NCBI GenBank assembly: GCA_026386995.1
Contig: JAPLMO010000309.1
Location: forward strand, 1-9,100
DNA: 9,100 nucleotides
Reading direction: 5' to 3'
Origin: Planctomycetota bacterium
Lineage (GTDB): Bacteria > Planctomycetota > Phycisphaerae > FEN-1346
Below are positions 1 to 6,513 of this stretch, in pieces; positions within the stretch are counted from its first letter, which is position 1, and each line of letters opens with the position of its first letter. The notes under the pieces are model-generated. The model did not search any database and had not been told where the DNA came from. It saw nothing but the letters and a program-made list of their open reading frames with translations. A program made the translations under genes and the position numbers.

Positions 1-1470
1 GGCATCCTCCTGATGGACGGGCAGGGGGCCACGCAGGTGCTCCTTGCGAAGACCGGCGACATGGATCTGCACGAGCCGCGGCCGCTCGTGTCGCATCCGC
101 GGGAGCGCATCGTTCCGCCGCGCGTCGAACTGGCGCAGCCGACGGGCCGGCTCGTGCTCGCCGACGTCACGTTCGGCCGCAACATGCCGGGCGTGAAGGC
201 CGGCGAAATCAAGAAACTCCTGGTCCTTGAGACCCTGCCGCAGCCGGTCCACTTCTCGGGCGGCATGGAGCCGATCAGCCTTGGCGGCACGTTTATCCTC
301 GAGCGCATCCTTGGCACGATTCCCGTGGAGCCCGACGGCTCGGCGTACTTCGAGGTGCCGGCGCTGCGCAGCGTGTTTTTTGTCGCGATGGACGCCAACG
401 ACAACGCCATCAAGCGGATGCAAAGTTTCTGCACCGTCCAGCCGGGCGAGACGACCGGCTGCCTGGGCTGCCACGAGCAGCGCACCAGCGCCGGCGGGCC
501 GCCGCGAGGCAACCTGATGGCCCTCGCGCGGGCGCCCAGCAAGATCGAGCCCGTCAAGGATGTCCCGGACGTGTTCGACTTCCCGCGCGACATCCAGCCG
601 ATCCTCGACAAGCACTGCCTGAAGTGTCACGACTGCGACAAGCGCGACGGCGGCGTGATCCTCTCGGGCGACCGCGGGCCGATGTACTCGCACAGTCACT
701 TCACGGTCCTTTCGCGGGGCCTCGTGGCTGACGGCCGCAACAAGTCCGAGAGCAACTATCCGCCGCGCGCCCTCGGCGCTGCGGCCAGCCGCCTGATGAA
801 GTATCTCGACCCGGGCCACTACGACGTGAAACTCTCAGGTTCCGAGCGCAAACTCGTCCGCTTCTGGATCGAGTCCGGAGCGGTCTACCCCGGCACGTAC
901 GCGGCGCCGGGCTCCGGAATGGTGGGCTGGTATGTCGAGAACACGCTCGTGCGGACCGACGCCGACTGGCCCAGCGTGCCGACGGCCCGCGAGGCGATTC
1001 GCCGCCGGTGCGGTTCGTGCCACCAGGGGGATGACCCGGTGCCGTGGTCGCCCTCGGTGGATGTGGGGCCGTCGGTGATCGTCGGCAAGAAGACGAAAAT
1101 CAAGGCGTGGTTGTCGCGGCACATGGCGTTCAACCTGACGCGGCCGGAGAAGTCGCTCCTTTTGCTCGGCCCCCTGGCGAAGGCCGCCGGCGGGTACGGC
1201 ACGTGCGAGGCCCAAAGCCAGCAGGCCGTGTTCGCCGGCACAAACGACCCCGATTATCAGAAGGTTCTCGCCGTTGTGGTCGACGCCAAGAAGTGGCTCG
1301 ACACTTACAAGCGGTTCGACATGCCGGGGTTCCGGCCCAACGACCCGTATATCCGCGAGATGAAACGGTACGGTATCCTTCCGGTGACGCTCGGGGCCGG
1401 CGATCCGATCGATCCTTACGCCACCGATCGGGCCTACTGGCAGTCGCTCTGGTACCAGCCGACGCAGTAG
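1..1470 (+). CDS. HzsA-related triheme cytochrome c protein, 5'-truncated
   Basis: The reading frame is open from base 1, so the gene almost certainly begins upstream; 489 residues are visible. Three CxxCH haem c sites are seen: CLGCH (460-474), CLKCH (616-630) and CGSCH (1009-1023). The segment before the first site is beta-rich (TGRLVLADV, SAYFEVPALRSVFFVAMDA) and ends in PGETTGCLGCHEQ. It aligns by eye with the domain preceding the first haem of the next gene, so an N-terminal propeller probably lies off the window. The second site sits in FPRDIQPILDKHCLKCH, the common pattern of planctomycete-type cytochromes, followed by SRLMKYLDPGHYDVKLS. The tail holds an extra haem site and the motif PYIREMKRYGILP. 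Family knowledge: hydrazine synthase alpha has two c haems, but most relatives have no assigned reaction. A role in periplasmic redox chemistry is inferred; hydrazine synthesis is not shown. Confidence 0.85.
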   Translation, partial: GILLMDGQGATQVLLAKTGDMDLHEPRPLVSHPRERIVPPRVELAQPTGRLVLADVTFGRNMPGVKAGEIKKLLVLETLPQPVHFSGGMEPISLGGTFILERILGTIPVEPDGSAYFEVPALRSVFFVAMDANDNAIKRMQSFCTVQPGETTGCLGCHEQRTSAGGPPRGNLMALARAPSKIEPVKDVPDVFDFPRDIQPILDKHCLKCHDCDKRDGGVILSGDRGPMYSHSHFTVLSRGLVADGRNKSESNYPPRALGAAASRLMKYLDPGHYDVKLSGSERKLVRFWIESGAVYPGTYAAPGSGMVGWYVENTLVRTDADWPSVPTAREAIRRRCGSCHQGDDPVPWSPSVDVGPSVIVGKKTKIKAWLSRHMAFNLTRPEKSLLLLGPLAKAAGGYGTCEAQSQQAVFAGTNDPDYQKVLAVVVDAKKWLDTYKRFDMPGFRPNDPYIREMKRYGILPVTLGAGDPIDPYATDRAYWQSLWYQPTQ

Positions 1471-1543
1471 AGCCGGAACGCGCGCCGCCCGGCGTCTCGA
1501 TGGTATTTGCGCGGTTCCACAGACCCCTGGAACGCAGGCCGAC
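1471..1543 (+). other. Gap between the two HzsA-like genes
   Basis: This 73-base gap has no convincing terminator, so read-through is likely. A small inverted repeat (GTTCCA at 1514-1519 and TGGAAC at 1528-1533, eight-base loop) ends ten bases before the downstream ATG. It is short enough to be chance, but it could affect access to the start. No strong Shine-Dalgarno was found. Confidence 0.35.
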
Positions 1544-4006
1544 ATGCCCAGATTCGCGATCCTCCCGGCGTTGCTCCTCGCGTGCCTGTGTGCCCCGGCC
1601 GCGGCCGCCGCGCCGGACCCGGCCATCGAGAAAGACTGGGCCGCGCAGGACGGCCTCTACGCGGGCGGCGTTCTCAAGCCGGCCGCTGTCCGCAAGGTGC
1701 TTGAGGAGGCCGGCGCGGCCGGCGCCGCCGACAGCGGAGGCGCGGCTGCCCTTGAGGCCCGCTTCGACGCCCTCTCTCGCCAGTCCGCTCCGTTGGCCGA
1801 TCCGCGGTGGTTCGACCTCTACCGCCAGGCGTGCGAAGCCCGCCGGGCTGTGCGCCTGCGCCCGCACCTCGACCGCATACGGAAGGTCGTCTTTACGAAG
1901 CACTACGACCTGGGCGGCTCGCACTACGCCTACACCGAGGGGCAGTCCGATGCGCAAAATGAGCGGCACTTCGTGCCCGGCGCAGCCCTCTGCCTCCTGG
2001 AGATGGACGGCCTGTACGGCAAGGTCCGCACGCTGGTCGATGCTCCCGGCGGCGTAATCCGCGACCCGGACGTCTCGTACGATGCCGCGCGCATACTCTT
2101 TGCGTGGAAGAAGTCGGACCGCGAGGACGACTACCATCTCTACGAACTGACTGCGGCCGACGGCAAGGTGCGGCAACTGACCTCCGGCCTCGGATACGCC
2201 GACTACGAGGGGGCGTACCTGCCCACCGGCGATATCATCTTCAGTTCCACGCGGTGCGTCCAGTCTGTGGACTGCTGGTGGACCGAGGTCTCGAACATGT
2301 ACACCTGCGACCGCGACGGCAGGTGCATCCGTCGCCTCGGCTACGACCAGGTCCACACGAACTACCCCACCGTGACGCCCGACGGCCGCGTCCTCTACAC
2401 GCGGTGGGAGTACAACGACCGCGGCCAGATCTTCGTGCAGAGCCTGTGGCAGATGTTCCCGGACGGGACCGGCCAGACCGCCTTCTACGGCAACAACTCG
2501 TGGTTCCCGACGGCGGCCCTGCACGCCCGCGCCATCCCCGGCACGGAGAAGGTCGTCTGCATCTTCTCGGGCCATCACACCCGCCAGAACGGGCAACTGG
2601 GCGTCCTCGACCCGACCCGTGGGCGGGAGGAAAACAGCGGCGCCCAACTCATCGCCCCGGTTCGCAAGACCGACGCCGTCCACGTCGACGCGTACGGCCA
2701 GACCGGCGACCAGTTCCAGTACCCGTATCCGCTGAGCGAAACGGAGTTCCTGGTCACCTTCAGGCCTGAGGCCGCCGAGGCCGGGCAGAAAAATTTCGCG
2801 ATCTACTTCATGACGGCCGACGGCCGGCGCGAACTCCTCGCACGGGACGACCGCATCTCGTGCAGCCAGCCGGTGCCCCTTGCCGCGCGCCCGGCGCCGC
2901 ACGAGCGCACCAGCCCGGTGGATTACCGCAAGGCGACCGGCACCGTCGTGTTGCAGGACGTCTACGCCGGGCCGGGCCTGGAGGGCGTGCCGCGCGGGAG
3001 CGTCAAGACCCTGCGCGTCGTGTCGCTGGAGTTTCGCGCGGCGGCGATCGGGAGCAACTTCAACAGCGGTCCGGCCGGCGCTGCGTTGGCCAGCACGCCC
3101 GTCTCTATCGGCAACGGCGCCTGGGACCCGAAGATCGTCCTGGGCGAGGCGACCGTTTACGACGACGGCTCGGCGTGCTTCACGGTCCCGGCCCGCACGC
3201 CGATCTATTTCCAGGCGATGGATGCCAAGGGCCGCGTGATCCAGACGATGCGCAGTTGGGCCACCCTTATGCCGGGCGAGACGCAGTCGTGCGTCGGTTG
3301 CCACGAGGACAAGAACTCCTCGCCGCCGGTGACCCGCGCGACGCAGGCCCTCAAGGCCGGCCCTCAGGCGCTGAAGCCGTGGTACGGGCCGCCGCGCGGC
3401 TTCTCGTTTCCGCGCGAGATACAGCCGATCCTGGACCGCCACTGCATCCGCTGCCACAACCTGCCGCCCGAGGATCCCGCGCGGGCGGGGGCGCCGGTGG
3501 TGTCGGCCGCGAAATCGCCGCCCGCCTCGGCTGCTGCGCCCGCCGGGGCCGTCAAGCCCGCCTTCAGCCTCCTGGGGAAGGAAGTCCTGGACGAAGAGGC
3601 CAAGCGCAAGTGGAGCGAAGCCTATCTGGCACTGACGGGGTGCAAGCGGCGCGACCGGGAGAAGGAGCCGTTTACGGGCCAGTCGAGCGAGGTGGTCAAC
3701 TGGATAGGCGTCCAGTCGGTTCCGACGAGGCTGCCGCCGTACTTCGCCGGCGCCGCCAAGAGCCGCCTCATGACGATGCTGGAGGGAGGCCACTACGGTG
3801 CGAAACTTTCGCGCGAGGAAACGGACAAGTTCGCCTGCTGGATCGACCTCCTGGTGCCGTACTGCGGCGACTACGTCGAGGCCAACGCCTGGTCGCCCAA
3901 GGAGGCCGAGCGGTACGAGCACTTCGCGGCCAAGCGGAAGCGCTCCGAAGCGGAGGAGGCGCAGAACGTGGCCGAGTTCCTTCGCACCCGCACTCCATCG
4001 CCGTAA
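1544..4006 (+). CDS. HzsA-related diheme cytochrome c with N-terminal beta-propeller
   Basis: 820 residues, complete. The N-terminus is MPR followed by a hydrophobic stretch and an Ala-rich cleavage region near residue 23, so it is exported. LLAC at residues 11-14 also fits a lipobox, though the signal would be unusually short. Residues about 110-450 read as a WD40/TolB-like propeller (RDPDVSYDAARILFAW, TGDIIFSSTRC, YPTVTPDGRVLYTRWEYND). A beta-rich domain follows, leading to haem site CVGCH (583-587), then FPREIQPILDRHCIRCH with the second site at 634-638. An Ala/Pro-rich linker spans about 640-673. SRLMTMLEGGHYGAKLS near the C-terminus matches the upstream gene. This order of propeller, haem, haem is that of hydrazine synthase alpha. 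The gene lies 73 bases after its paralogue and is probably co-transcribed. No clear Shine-Dalgarno precedes the ATG; the start is chosen for the signal peptide. Substrate unknown. Confidence 0.87.
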   Translation: MPRFAILPALLLACLCAPAAAAAPDPAIEKDWAAQDGLYAGGVLKPAAVRKVLEEAGAAGAADSGGAAALEARFDALSRQSAPLADPRWFDLYRQACEARRAVRLRPHLDRIRKVVFTKHYDLGGSHYAYTEGQSDAQNERHFVPGAALCLLEMDGLYGKVRTLVDAPGGVIRDPDVSYDAARILFAWKKSDREDDYHLYELTAADGKVRQLTSGLGYADYEGAYLPTGDIIFSSTRCVQSVDCWWTEVSNMYTCDRDGRCIRRLGYDQVHTNYPTVTPDGRVLYTRWEYNDRGQIFVQSLWQMFPDGTGQTAFYGNNSWFPTAALHARAIPGTEKVVCIFSGHHTRQNGQLGVLDPTRGREENSGAQLIAPVRKTDAVHVDAYGQTGDQFQYPYPLSETEFLVTFRPEAAEAGQKNFAIYFMTADGRRELLARDDRISCSQPVPLAARPAPHERTSPVDYRKATGTVVLQDVYAGPGLEGVPRGSVKTLRVVSLEFRAAAIGSNFNSGPAGAALASTPVSIGNGAWDPKIVLGEATVYDDGSACFTVPARTPIYFQAMDAKGRVIQTMRSWATLMPGETQSCVGCHEDKNSSPPVTRATQALKAGPQALKPWYGPPRGFSFPREIQPILDRHCIRCHNLPPEDPARAGAPVVSAAKSPPASAAAPAGAVKPAFSLLGKEVLDEEAKRKWSEAYLALTGCKRRDREKEPFTGQSSEVVNWIGVQSVPTRLPPYFAGAAKSRLMTMLEGGHYGAKLSREETDKFACWIDLLVPYCGDYVEANAWSPKEAERYEHFAAKRKRSEAEEAQNVAEFLRTRTPSP

Positions 4007-4010
4007 GGCG

Positions 4011-4703
4011 CTACAGTTCGCTCTCCGGCAGGTGCTCGCGCGGCGTCTTGGGATGGCGGACATCGCGGCCCTGGGTCATGTAGATCACGTCCTCTGCGAT
4101 GTTGACGGCGTGGTCGCTGATGCGTTCCATGTGGCGCGAGATCAGGATCAGCGCGAGGCCCCTCTCGATTGCCTGCGGGTCGGAAATCATGTAGGCCAAG
4201 AGTTCCCGCAGCACCTGGTCCTTCAGGGCGTCGACGCGATCGTCGGCCATGATGACCGACTGCGCGACTAGCGCATCGCCGGCAATGAAGGCGTCCAGGC
4301 TGTCGCGGACCATCTTGCGAGCCAGGTCGGCCATGTGCGGGATGTCGATCAGCGGCTTCAGCGGCGGCTGGGCCAGCAACGTGCGGACGTTCTGCGTGAT
4401 GTTGACCACCAGGTCGCCGATGCGTTCCAGTTCGCCGTTGATCTTGGTGGCGGCCACGATGAATCGCAGGTCCCTGGCAACGGGCTGCCGGGTCGCCAGG
4501 AGTGTCAGGGCGGCCTCGTCGATCTCGATCTCCAGGCGATTGACTTCCTGCTCGTATTCGGGGATCTTGGCCGCCGGACCCTCGTCGCGCTGGACGAGCA
4601 CGGCGATGGCCTTGTCGATCATGGTCTCCGCGAGCGCGGCCATGTGGACGAGTCTCTTCTTCAGGTCGTCCAATTCCTTGTCGAACTGCCGCTGCTTTTC
4701 CAC
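4011..4703 (-). CDS. phoU: Phosphate transport/Pho signalling regulator PhoU
   Basis: 230 residues, the usual length for PhoU. PhoU is a cytoplasmic all-helical protein with two three-helix bundles; it binds metal clusters and connects the Pst transporter to the sensor kinase, repressing the Pho response when phosphate is plentiful. Both diagnostic ExxxDxxxN motifs are present, E93-D97-N101 (ERIGDLVVN) and E193-D197-N201 (ERISDHAVN), and the N-terminus (FDKELDDLKKRLVHMAALAETMIDKAI) is typical. The start is GTG at 4701-4703, supported by a strong AAGGAGG five bases upstream; there is no ATG nearby. It is the last gene of the pst operon, 53 bases after pstB1, and its TAG stop lies four bases from the convergent HzsA-like stop. 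No PhoR or PhoB is in the window, so its partner is unknown. Confidence 0.95.
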   Translation of the reverse strand: MEKQRQFDKELDDLKKRLVHMAALAETMIDKAIAVLVQRDEGPAAKIPEYEQEVNRLEIEIDEAALTLLATRQPVARDLRFIVAATKINGELERIGDLVVNITQNVRTLLAQPPLKPLIDIPHMADLARKMVRDSLDAFIAGDALVAQSVIMADDRVDALKDQVLRELLAYMISDPQAIERGLALILISRHMERISDHAVNIAEDVIYMTQGRDVRHPKTPREHLPESEL

Positions 4704-4708
4704 GTGGG

Positions 4709-4715
4709 CCTCCTT
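4709..4715 (-). promoter_or_regulatory. Shine-Dalgarno of phoU
   Basis: On the minus strand this reads AAGGAGG, five bases before the GTG at 4703. It is the strongest ribosome binding site seen in the window and it decides the non-ATG start of phoU. The other pst genes rely on ATGA overlaps or show weak sites, so phoU seems to be translated independently. Confidence 0.75.
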
Positions 4716-4756
4716 GAGGCGTAAGCACGTCCGGCGCTCCGCCCGCCCCTGTTATT

Positions 4757-5524
4757 TTATCCATATCGACCGGTAACGTAATCTTCCGTCCGTTTATCGG
4801 AGGGGTTCTTGAAAATTCCGACCGTCGGGCCAAACTCCACGAGTTCCCCGAGGAGCATGAAGCCGGTCTCGCGCGACACGCGGGCGGCCTGCTGCATGTT
4901 GTGCGTGACGATGATGATGGTGTACCGCTCCGAGAGCGCACGCATCAGTTCCTCGATGTGCTCGGTGGCGATCGGGTCGAGGGCCGAGCAGGGCTCGTCC
5001 ATGAGGAGCACCTCGGGCTCGACGGCCACGAGGCGCGAGATGCACAGGCGCTGCTGCTGTTCGGCCGAGAGGTCCAGGGCGGGGGTGTGGAGTTTGTCCT
5101 TCAGGGTGTCCCAAAGCGCCGTGGCCCGCAGCGCCGCATCGACGGCAGCCTCCAGGGCTACCCCCTTCTTGATGCCGTGGATCCGCGGGCCGTACGCCAC
5201 GTTGTCGAACACCGACAGCGGGAACGGGTTCGGGCGCTGGAAGACCATGCCGACGCGCTTCCGGAGGTCAGTCAGGCCCATGCCGGGGCCGCGGATGTCC
5301 TGGCCGTCCAGGAGGATGCGGCCCTCGACGCGGACGCCCGCAATCAGTTCGTTCATGCGGTTAAAGCACCTCAGGAGCGTCGACTTGCCGCAACCCGACG
5401 GGCCGATGATGGCCGTAATCATGCGCGGCTTGATGGAGATGCTGACGCCCTTGAGGGCGTGGAAGGCCCCGTAGCAGAGGTCTAGTTTCTCGGTTTGGAT
5501 CTTATATTCCATATTGCCGTTCAT
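4757..5524 (-). CDS. pstB: Phosphate ABC transporter ATPase PstB1, degenerate signature motif
   Basis: 255 residues, standard PstB length. It would hydrolyse ATP on the cytoplasmic face of PstC/PstA to drive phosphate import. Visible motifs: A-loop region [11 protein letters not shown], Walker [10 protein letters not shown] (41-49), Q-loop [10 protein letters not shown] with Q96, Walker B LLMDEP with D176 and E177, D-loop SALDP, switch H208 in [10 protein letters not shown], and the C-terminal PstB ending DYVTGRYG. The oddity is the ABC signature at 152-156, LSAEQ instead of LSGGQ, with both glycines replaced; the codons (GCC GAA) are clear. The second replaced position corresponds to CFTR G551. 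Upstream lie palindromic repeats, and the first ATG (5522-5524) is inside one of them; an alternative ATG at 5510-5512 would remove four residues. No clear Shine-Dalgarno precedes either. Best read as one half of a heterodimer with the other pstB. Confidence 0.93.
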   Translation of the reverse strand: MNGNMEYKIQTEKLDLCYGAFHALKGVSISIKPRMITAIIGPSGCGKSTLLRCFNRMNELIAGVRVEGRILLDGQDIRGPGMGLTDLRKRVGMVFQRPNPFPLSVFDNVAYGPRIHGIKKGVALEAAVDAALRATALWDTLKDKLHTPALDLSAEQQQRLCISRLVAVEPEVLLMDEPCSALDPIATEHIEELMRALSERYTIIIVTHNMQQAARVSRETGFMLLGELVEFGPTVGIFKNPSDKRTEDYVTGRYG

Positions 5525-5564
5525 GTAGGGTGGGTGCTATGCACCCACCATTTTTAACGTTGTA
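5519..5564. repeat. Palindromic repeat unit, copy 1 (REP-like)
   Basis: This 46-base unit contains a perfect hairpin, GGTGGGTGC (5529-5537), loop TAT, GCACCCACC (5541-5549), then TTTT and TAACGTTGTA. Its first 36 bases are identical to 5565-5600. The unit overlaps the first codons of pstB1. Similar GTAGGGTGGGTG palindromes are, from memory, scattered through many environmental bacterial genomes and resemble REP elements mobilised by RAYT-type transposases; no such transposase is in the window. The T-run lies on the + strand, so it cannot act as an intrinsic terminator of the pst operon. Confidence 0.85.
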
Positions 5565-5655
5565 GTTCATGTAGGGTGGGTGCTATGCACCCACCATTTT
5601 CACTTTGCGCGGCGGGTACGGAGACCCGCCGCGCAAAGTCACTATTAACGTTGTA
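5565..5655. repeat. Palindromic repeat unit, copy 2, interrupted by a long hairpin
   Basis: This is the same 46-base unit as copy 1, with hairpin arms at 5575-5583 and 5587-5595, but split by 45 extra bases (5601-5645) between TTTT and TAACGTTGTA. Both outer parts match copy 1 exactly (36 and 10 bases). The two copies lie head to tail with no bases between them. Confidence 0.8.
5602..5639. repeat. Perfect 16-bp-stem inverted repeat
   Basis: Left arm 5602-5617 (ACTTTGCGCGGCGGGT) pairs perfectly with 5624-5639 around a six-base loop ACGGAG. It lies in the pstB2-pstB1 gap. There is no U-tract after the stem in either direction, so it is not a typical intrinsic terminator. A stem this stable in the transcript could still pause polymerase, block 3' exonucleases or set the ratio of the upstream pstSCAB2 to downstream pstB1-phoU message. 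Its GC-rich palindrome resembles a second REP type. Confidence 0.85.
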
Positions 5656-5658
5656 GTA

Positions 5659-6513
5659 CTAGCCAAAGTGCCCCGTAATGTAGTCGCTCGTGCGCTGGTG
5701 CTTGGGGTTCGTGAACAACGGCCCCGTCGGGCCGCACTCCACCAGTTCGCCCATCAGGAAGAACGCCGTGCGGTCGGAGGCCCGCGCGGCCTGCTTGGTG
5801 TTGTTCGTGACGAGCACGATGGAGTACTTCGAGCGAAGTTGGGCCAGGGCGTCTTCGATCTTGGCGGTCGAGATCGGGTCGAGGCCCGAGCAGGGCTCGT
5901 CCAGCAGCAGCACCTCCGGCTCAAGCGCAAGCACCCGCGCAAGGCACATCCGCTGCTGTTGGCCGCCCGAGAGGTTTGCCGCAGGCTCGCCCAGGCGGTC
6001 CTTGACCTCGTCCCAGAGGAACGCGCTTCGGAGGCTCGACTCGACGACCTCGTCAAGGCGGCCGCGGGAGCGGATGCCCGACAGCCGCGGCCCGTACGTC
6101 AGGTTCTCGTAGATGCTCCACGGCAACGGCACCGGCACGGCGTAGACCATACCGATGCGGCGCCGCAGGGCGGCCACGTCCACCTCGCCGCCGAAAATAT
6201 CCTGGCCGTCGAGGAGGATGCGGCCGGTCTTCGTGAAGTTAGCGCTCAGGTCGTTCAGGCGGTTGAGGCTCCGAAGGAACGTCGTCTTGCCGCTCGATGC
6301 CGGGCCGATGATCGCCAGCCGCTCGCGCTCGCAGATTTCAAGGTTGATGTTCCTGAGGACAGGCTCACTGTCGAAGAATGCGCTGAAGTCCTCGACCACG
6401 ATCTTTGCGCCGCCGGGCGGGCACGCGGGGGCGGGCCGCTGCGCGAGCATCTCGGCCATCAGCCGCGCGTCTTCCCTTGCGACCGCGTGATTCTGCGGTT
6501 CGATCATGGTCAT
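5659..6513 (-). CDS. pstB: Phosphate ABC transporter ATPase PstB2, lacking Q-loop Gln and switch His
   Basis: 284 residues, with an N-terminal extension of about 35 residues before the PstB core. Intact motifs: Walker A GPASSGKTT (70-78), signature LSGGQ (181-185) followed by QQRMCLARVLALEPEVLLLDEP, Walker B D205 and E206, D-loop SGLDP, and PstB-type ending DYITGHFG. Two key residues are missing: the Q-loop reads MVYAVPVPLP, with A125 where PstB has Gln, and the H-loop reads VTNNTKQAAR, with N237 (AAC codon, 5803-5805) in place of the switch His. These losses match the signature defect of the other pstB and suggest a heterodimer. The start at 6511-6513 forms an ATGA overlap with pstA; a second ATG at 6505-6507 has better spacing (eight bases) from AAGGTG and is equally plausible. 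Stop is TAG. Confidence 0.93.
   Translation of the reverse strand: MTMIEPQNHAVAREDARLMAEMLAQRPAPACPPGGAKIVVEDFSAFFDSEPVLRNINLEICERERLAIIGPASSGKTTFLRSLNRLNDLSANFTKTGRILLDGQDIFGGEVDVAALRRRIGMVYAVPVPLPWSIYENLTYGPRLSGIRSRGRLDEVVESSLRSAFLWDEVKDRLGEPAANLSGGQQQRMCLARVLALEPEVLLLDEPCSGLDPISTAKIEDALAQLRSKYSIVLVTNNTKQAARASDRTAFFLMGELVECGPTGPLFTNPKHQRTSDYITGHFG

Noticed and set aside
1..4006. Anammox hydrazine synthase operon
   Set aside because: Only alpha-like paralogues are present, the HzsA-related family is far wider than anammox bacteria, and no beta/gamma subunit is visible, so this specific function is not claimed.
1130..4063. A 977-codon open frame on the minus strand opposite the HzsA-like genes
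   Set aside because: It is rich in Arg, Ala, Gly and Val with no recognisable domain, as expected opposite a GC-rich gene with biased third positions. The + strand frame has haem motifs and a signal peptide.
3871..4941. A 356-codon minus-strand frame overlapping phoU and the end of pstB1
   Set aside because: No family features; phoU in another frame has both ExxxDxxxN motifs and a strong Shine-Dalgarno.
5529..5555. Intrinsic terminator (GC hairpin followed by TTTTT)
   Set aside because: The T-run follows the hairpin on the + strand, but all genes here are on the minus strand, and no + strand gene is nearby to be terminated.
5519..5600. CRISPR-like pair of identical 36-base direct repeats
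   Set aside because: Only two copies, a ten-base spacer, a nearly complete palindrome inside each, and no cas genes; REP-like repeats explain it better.
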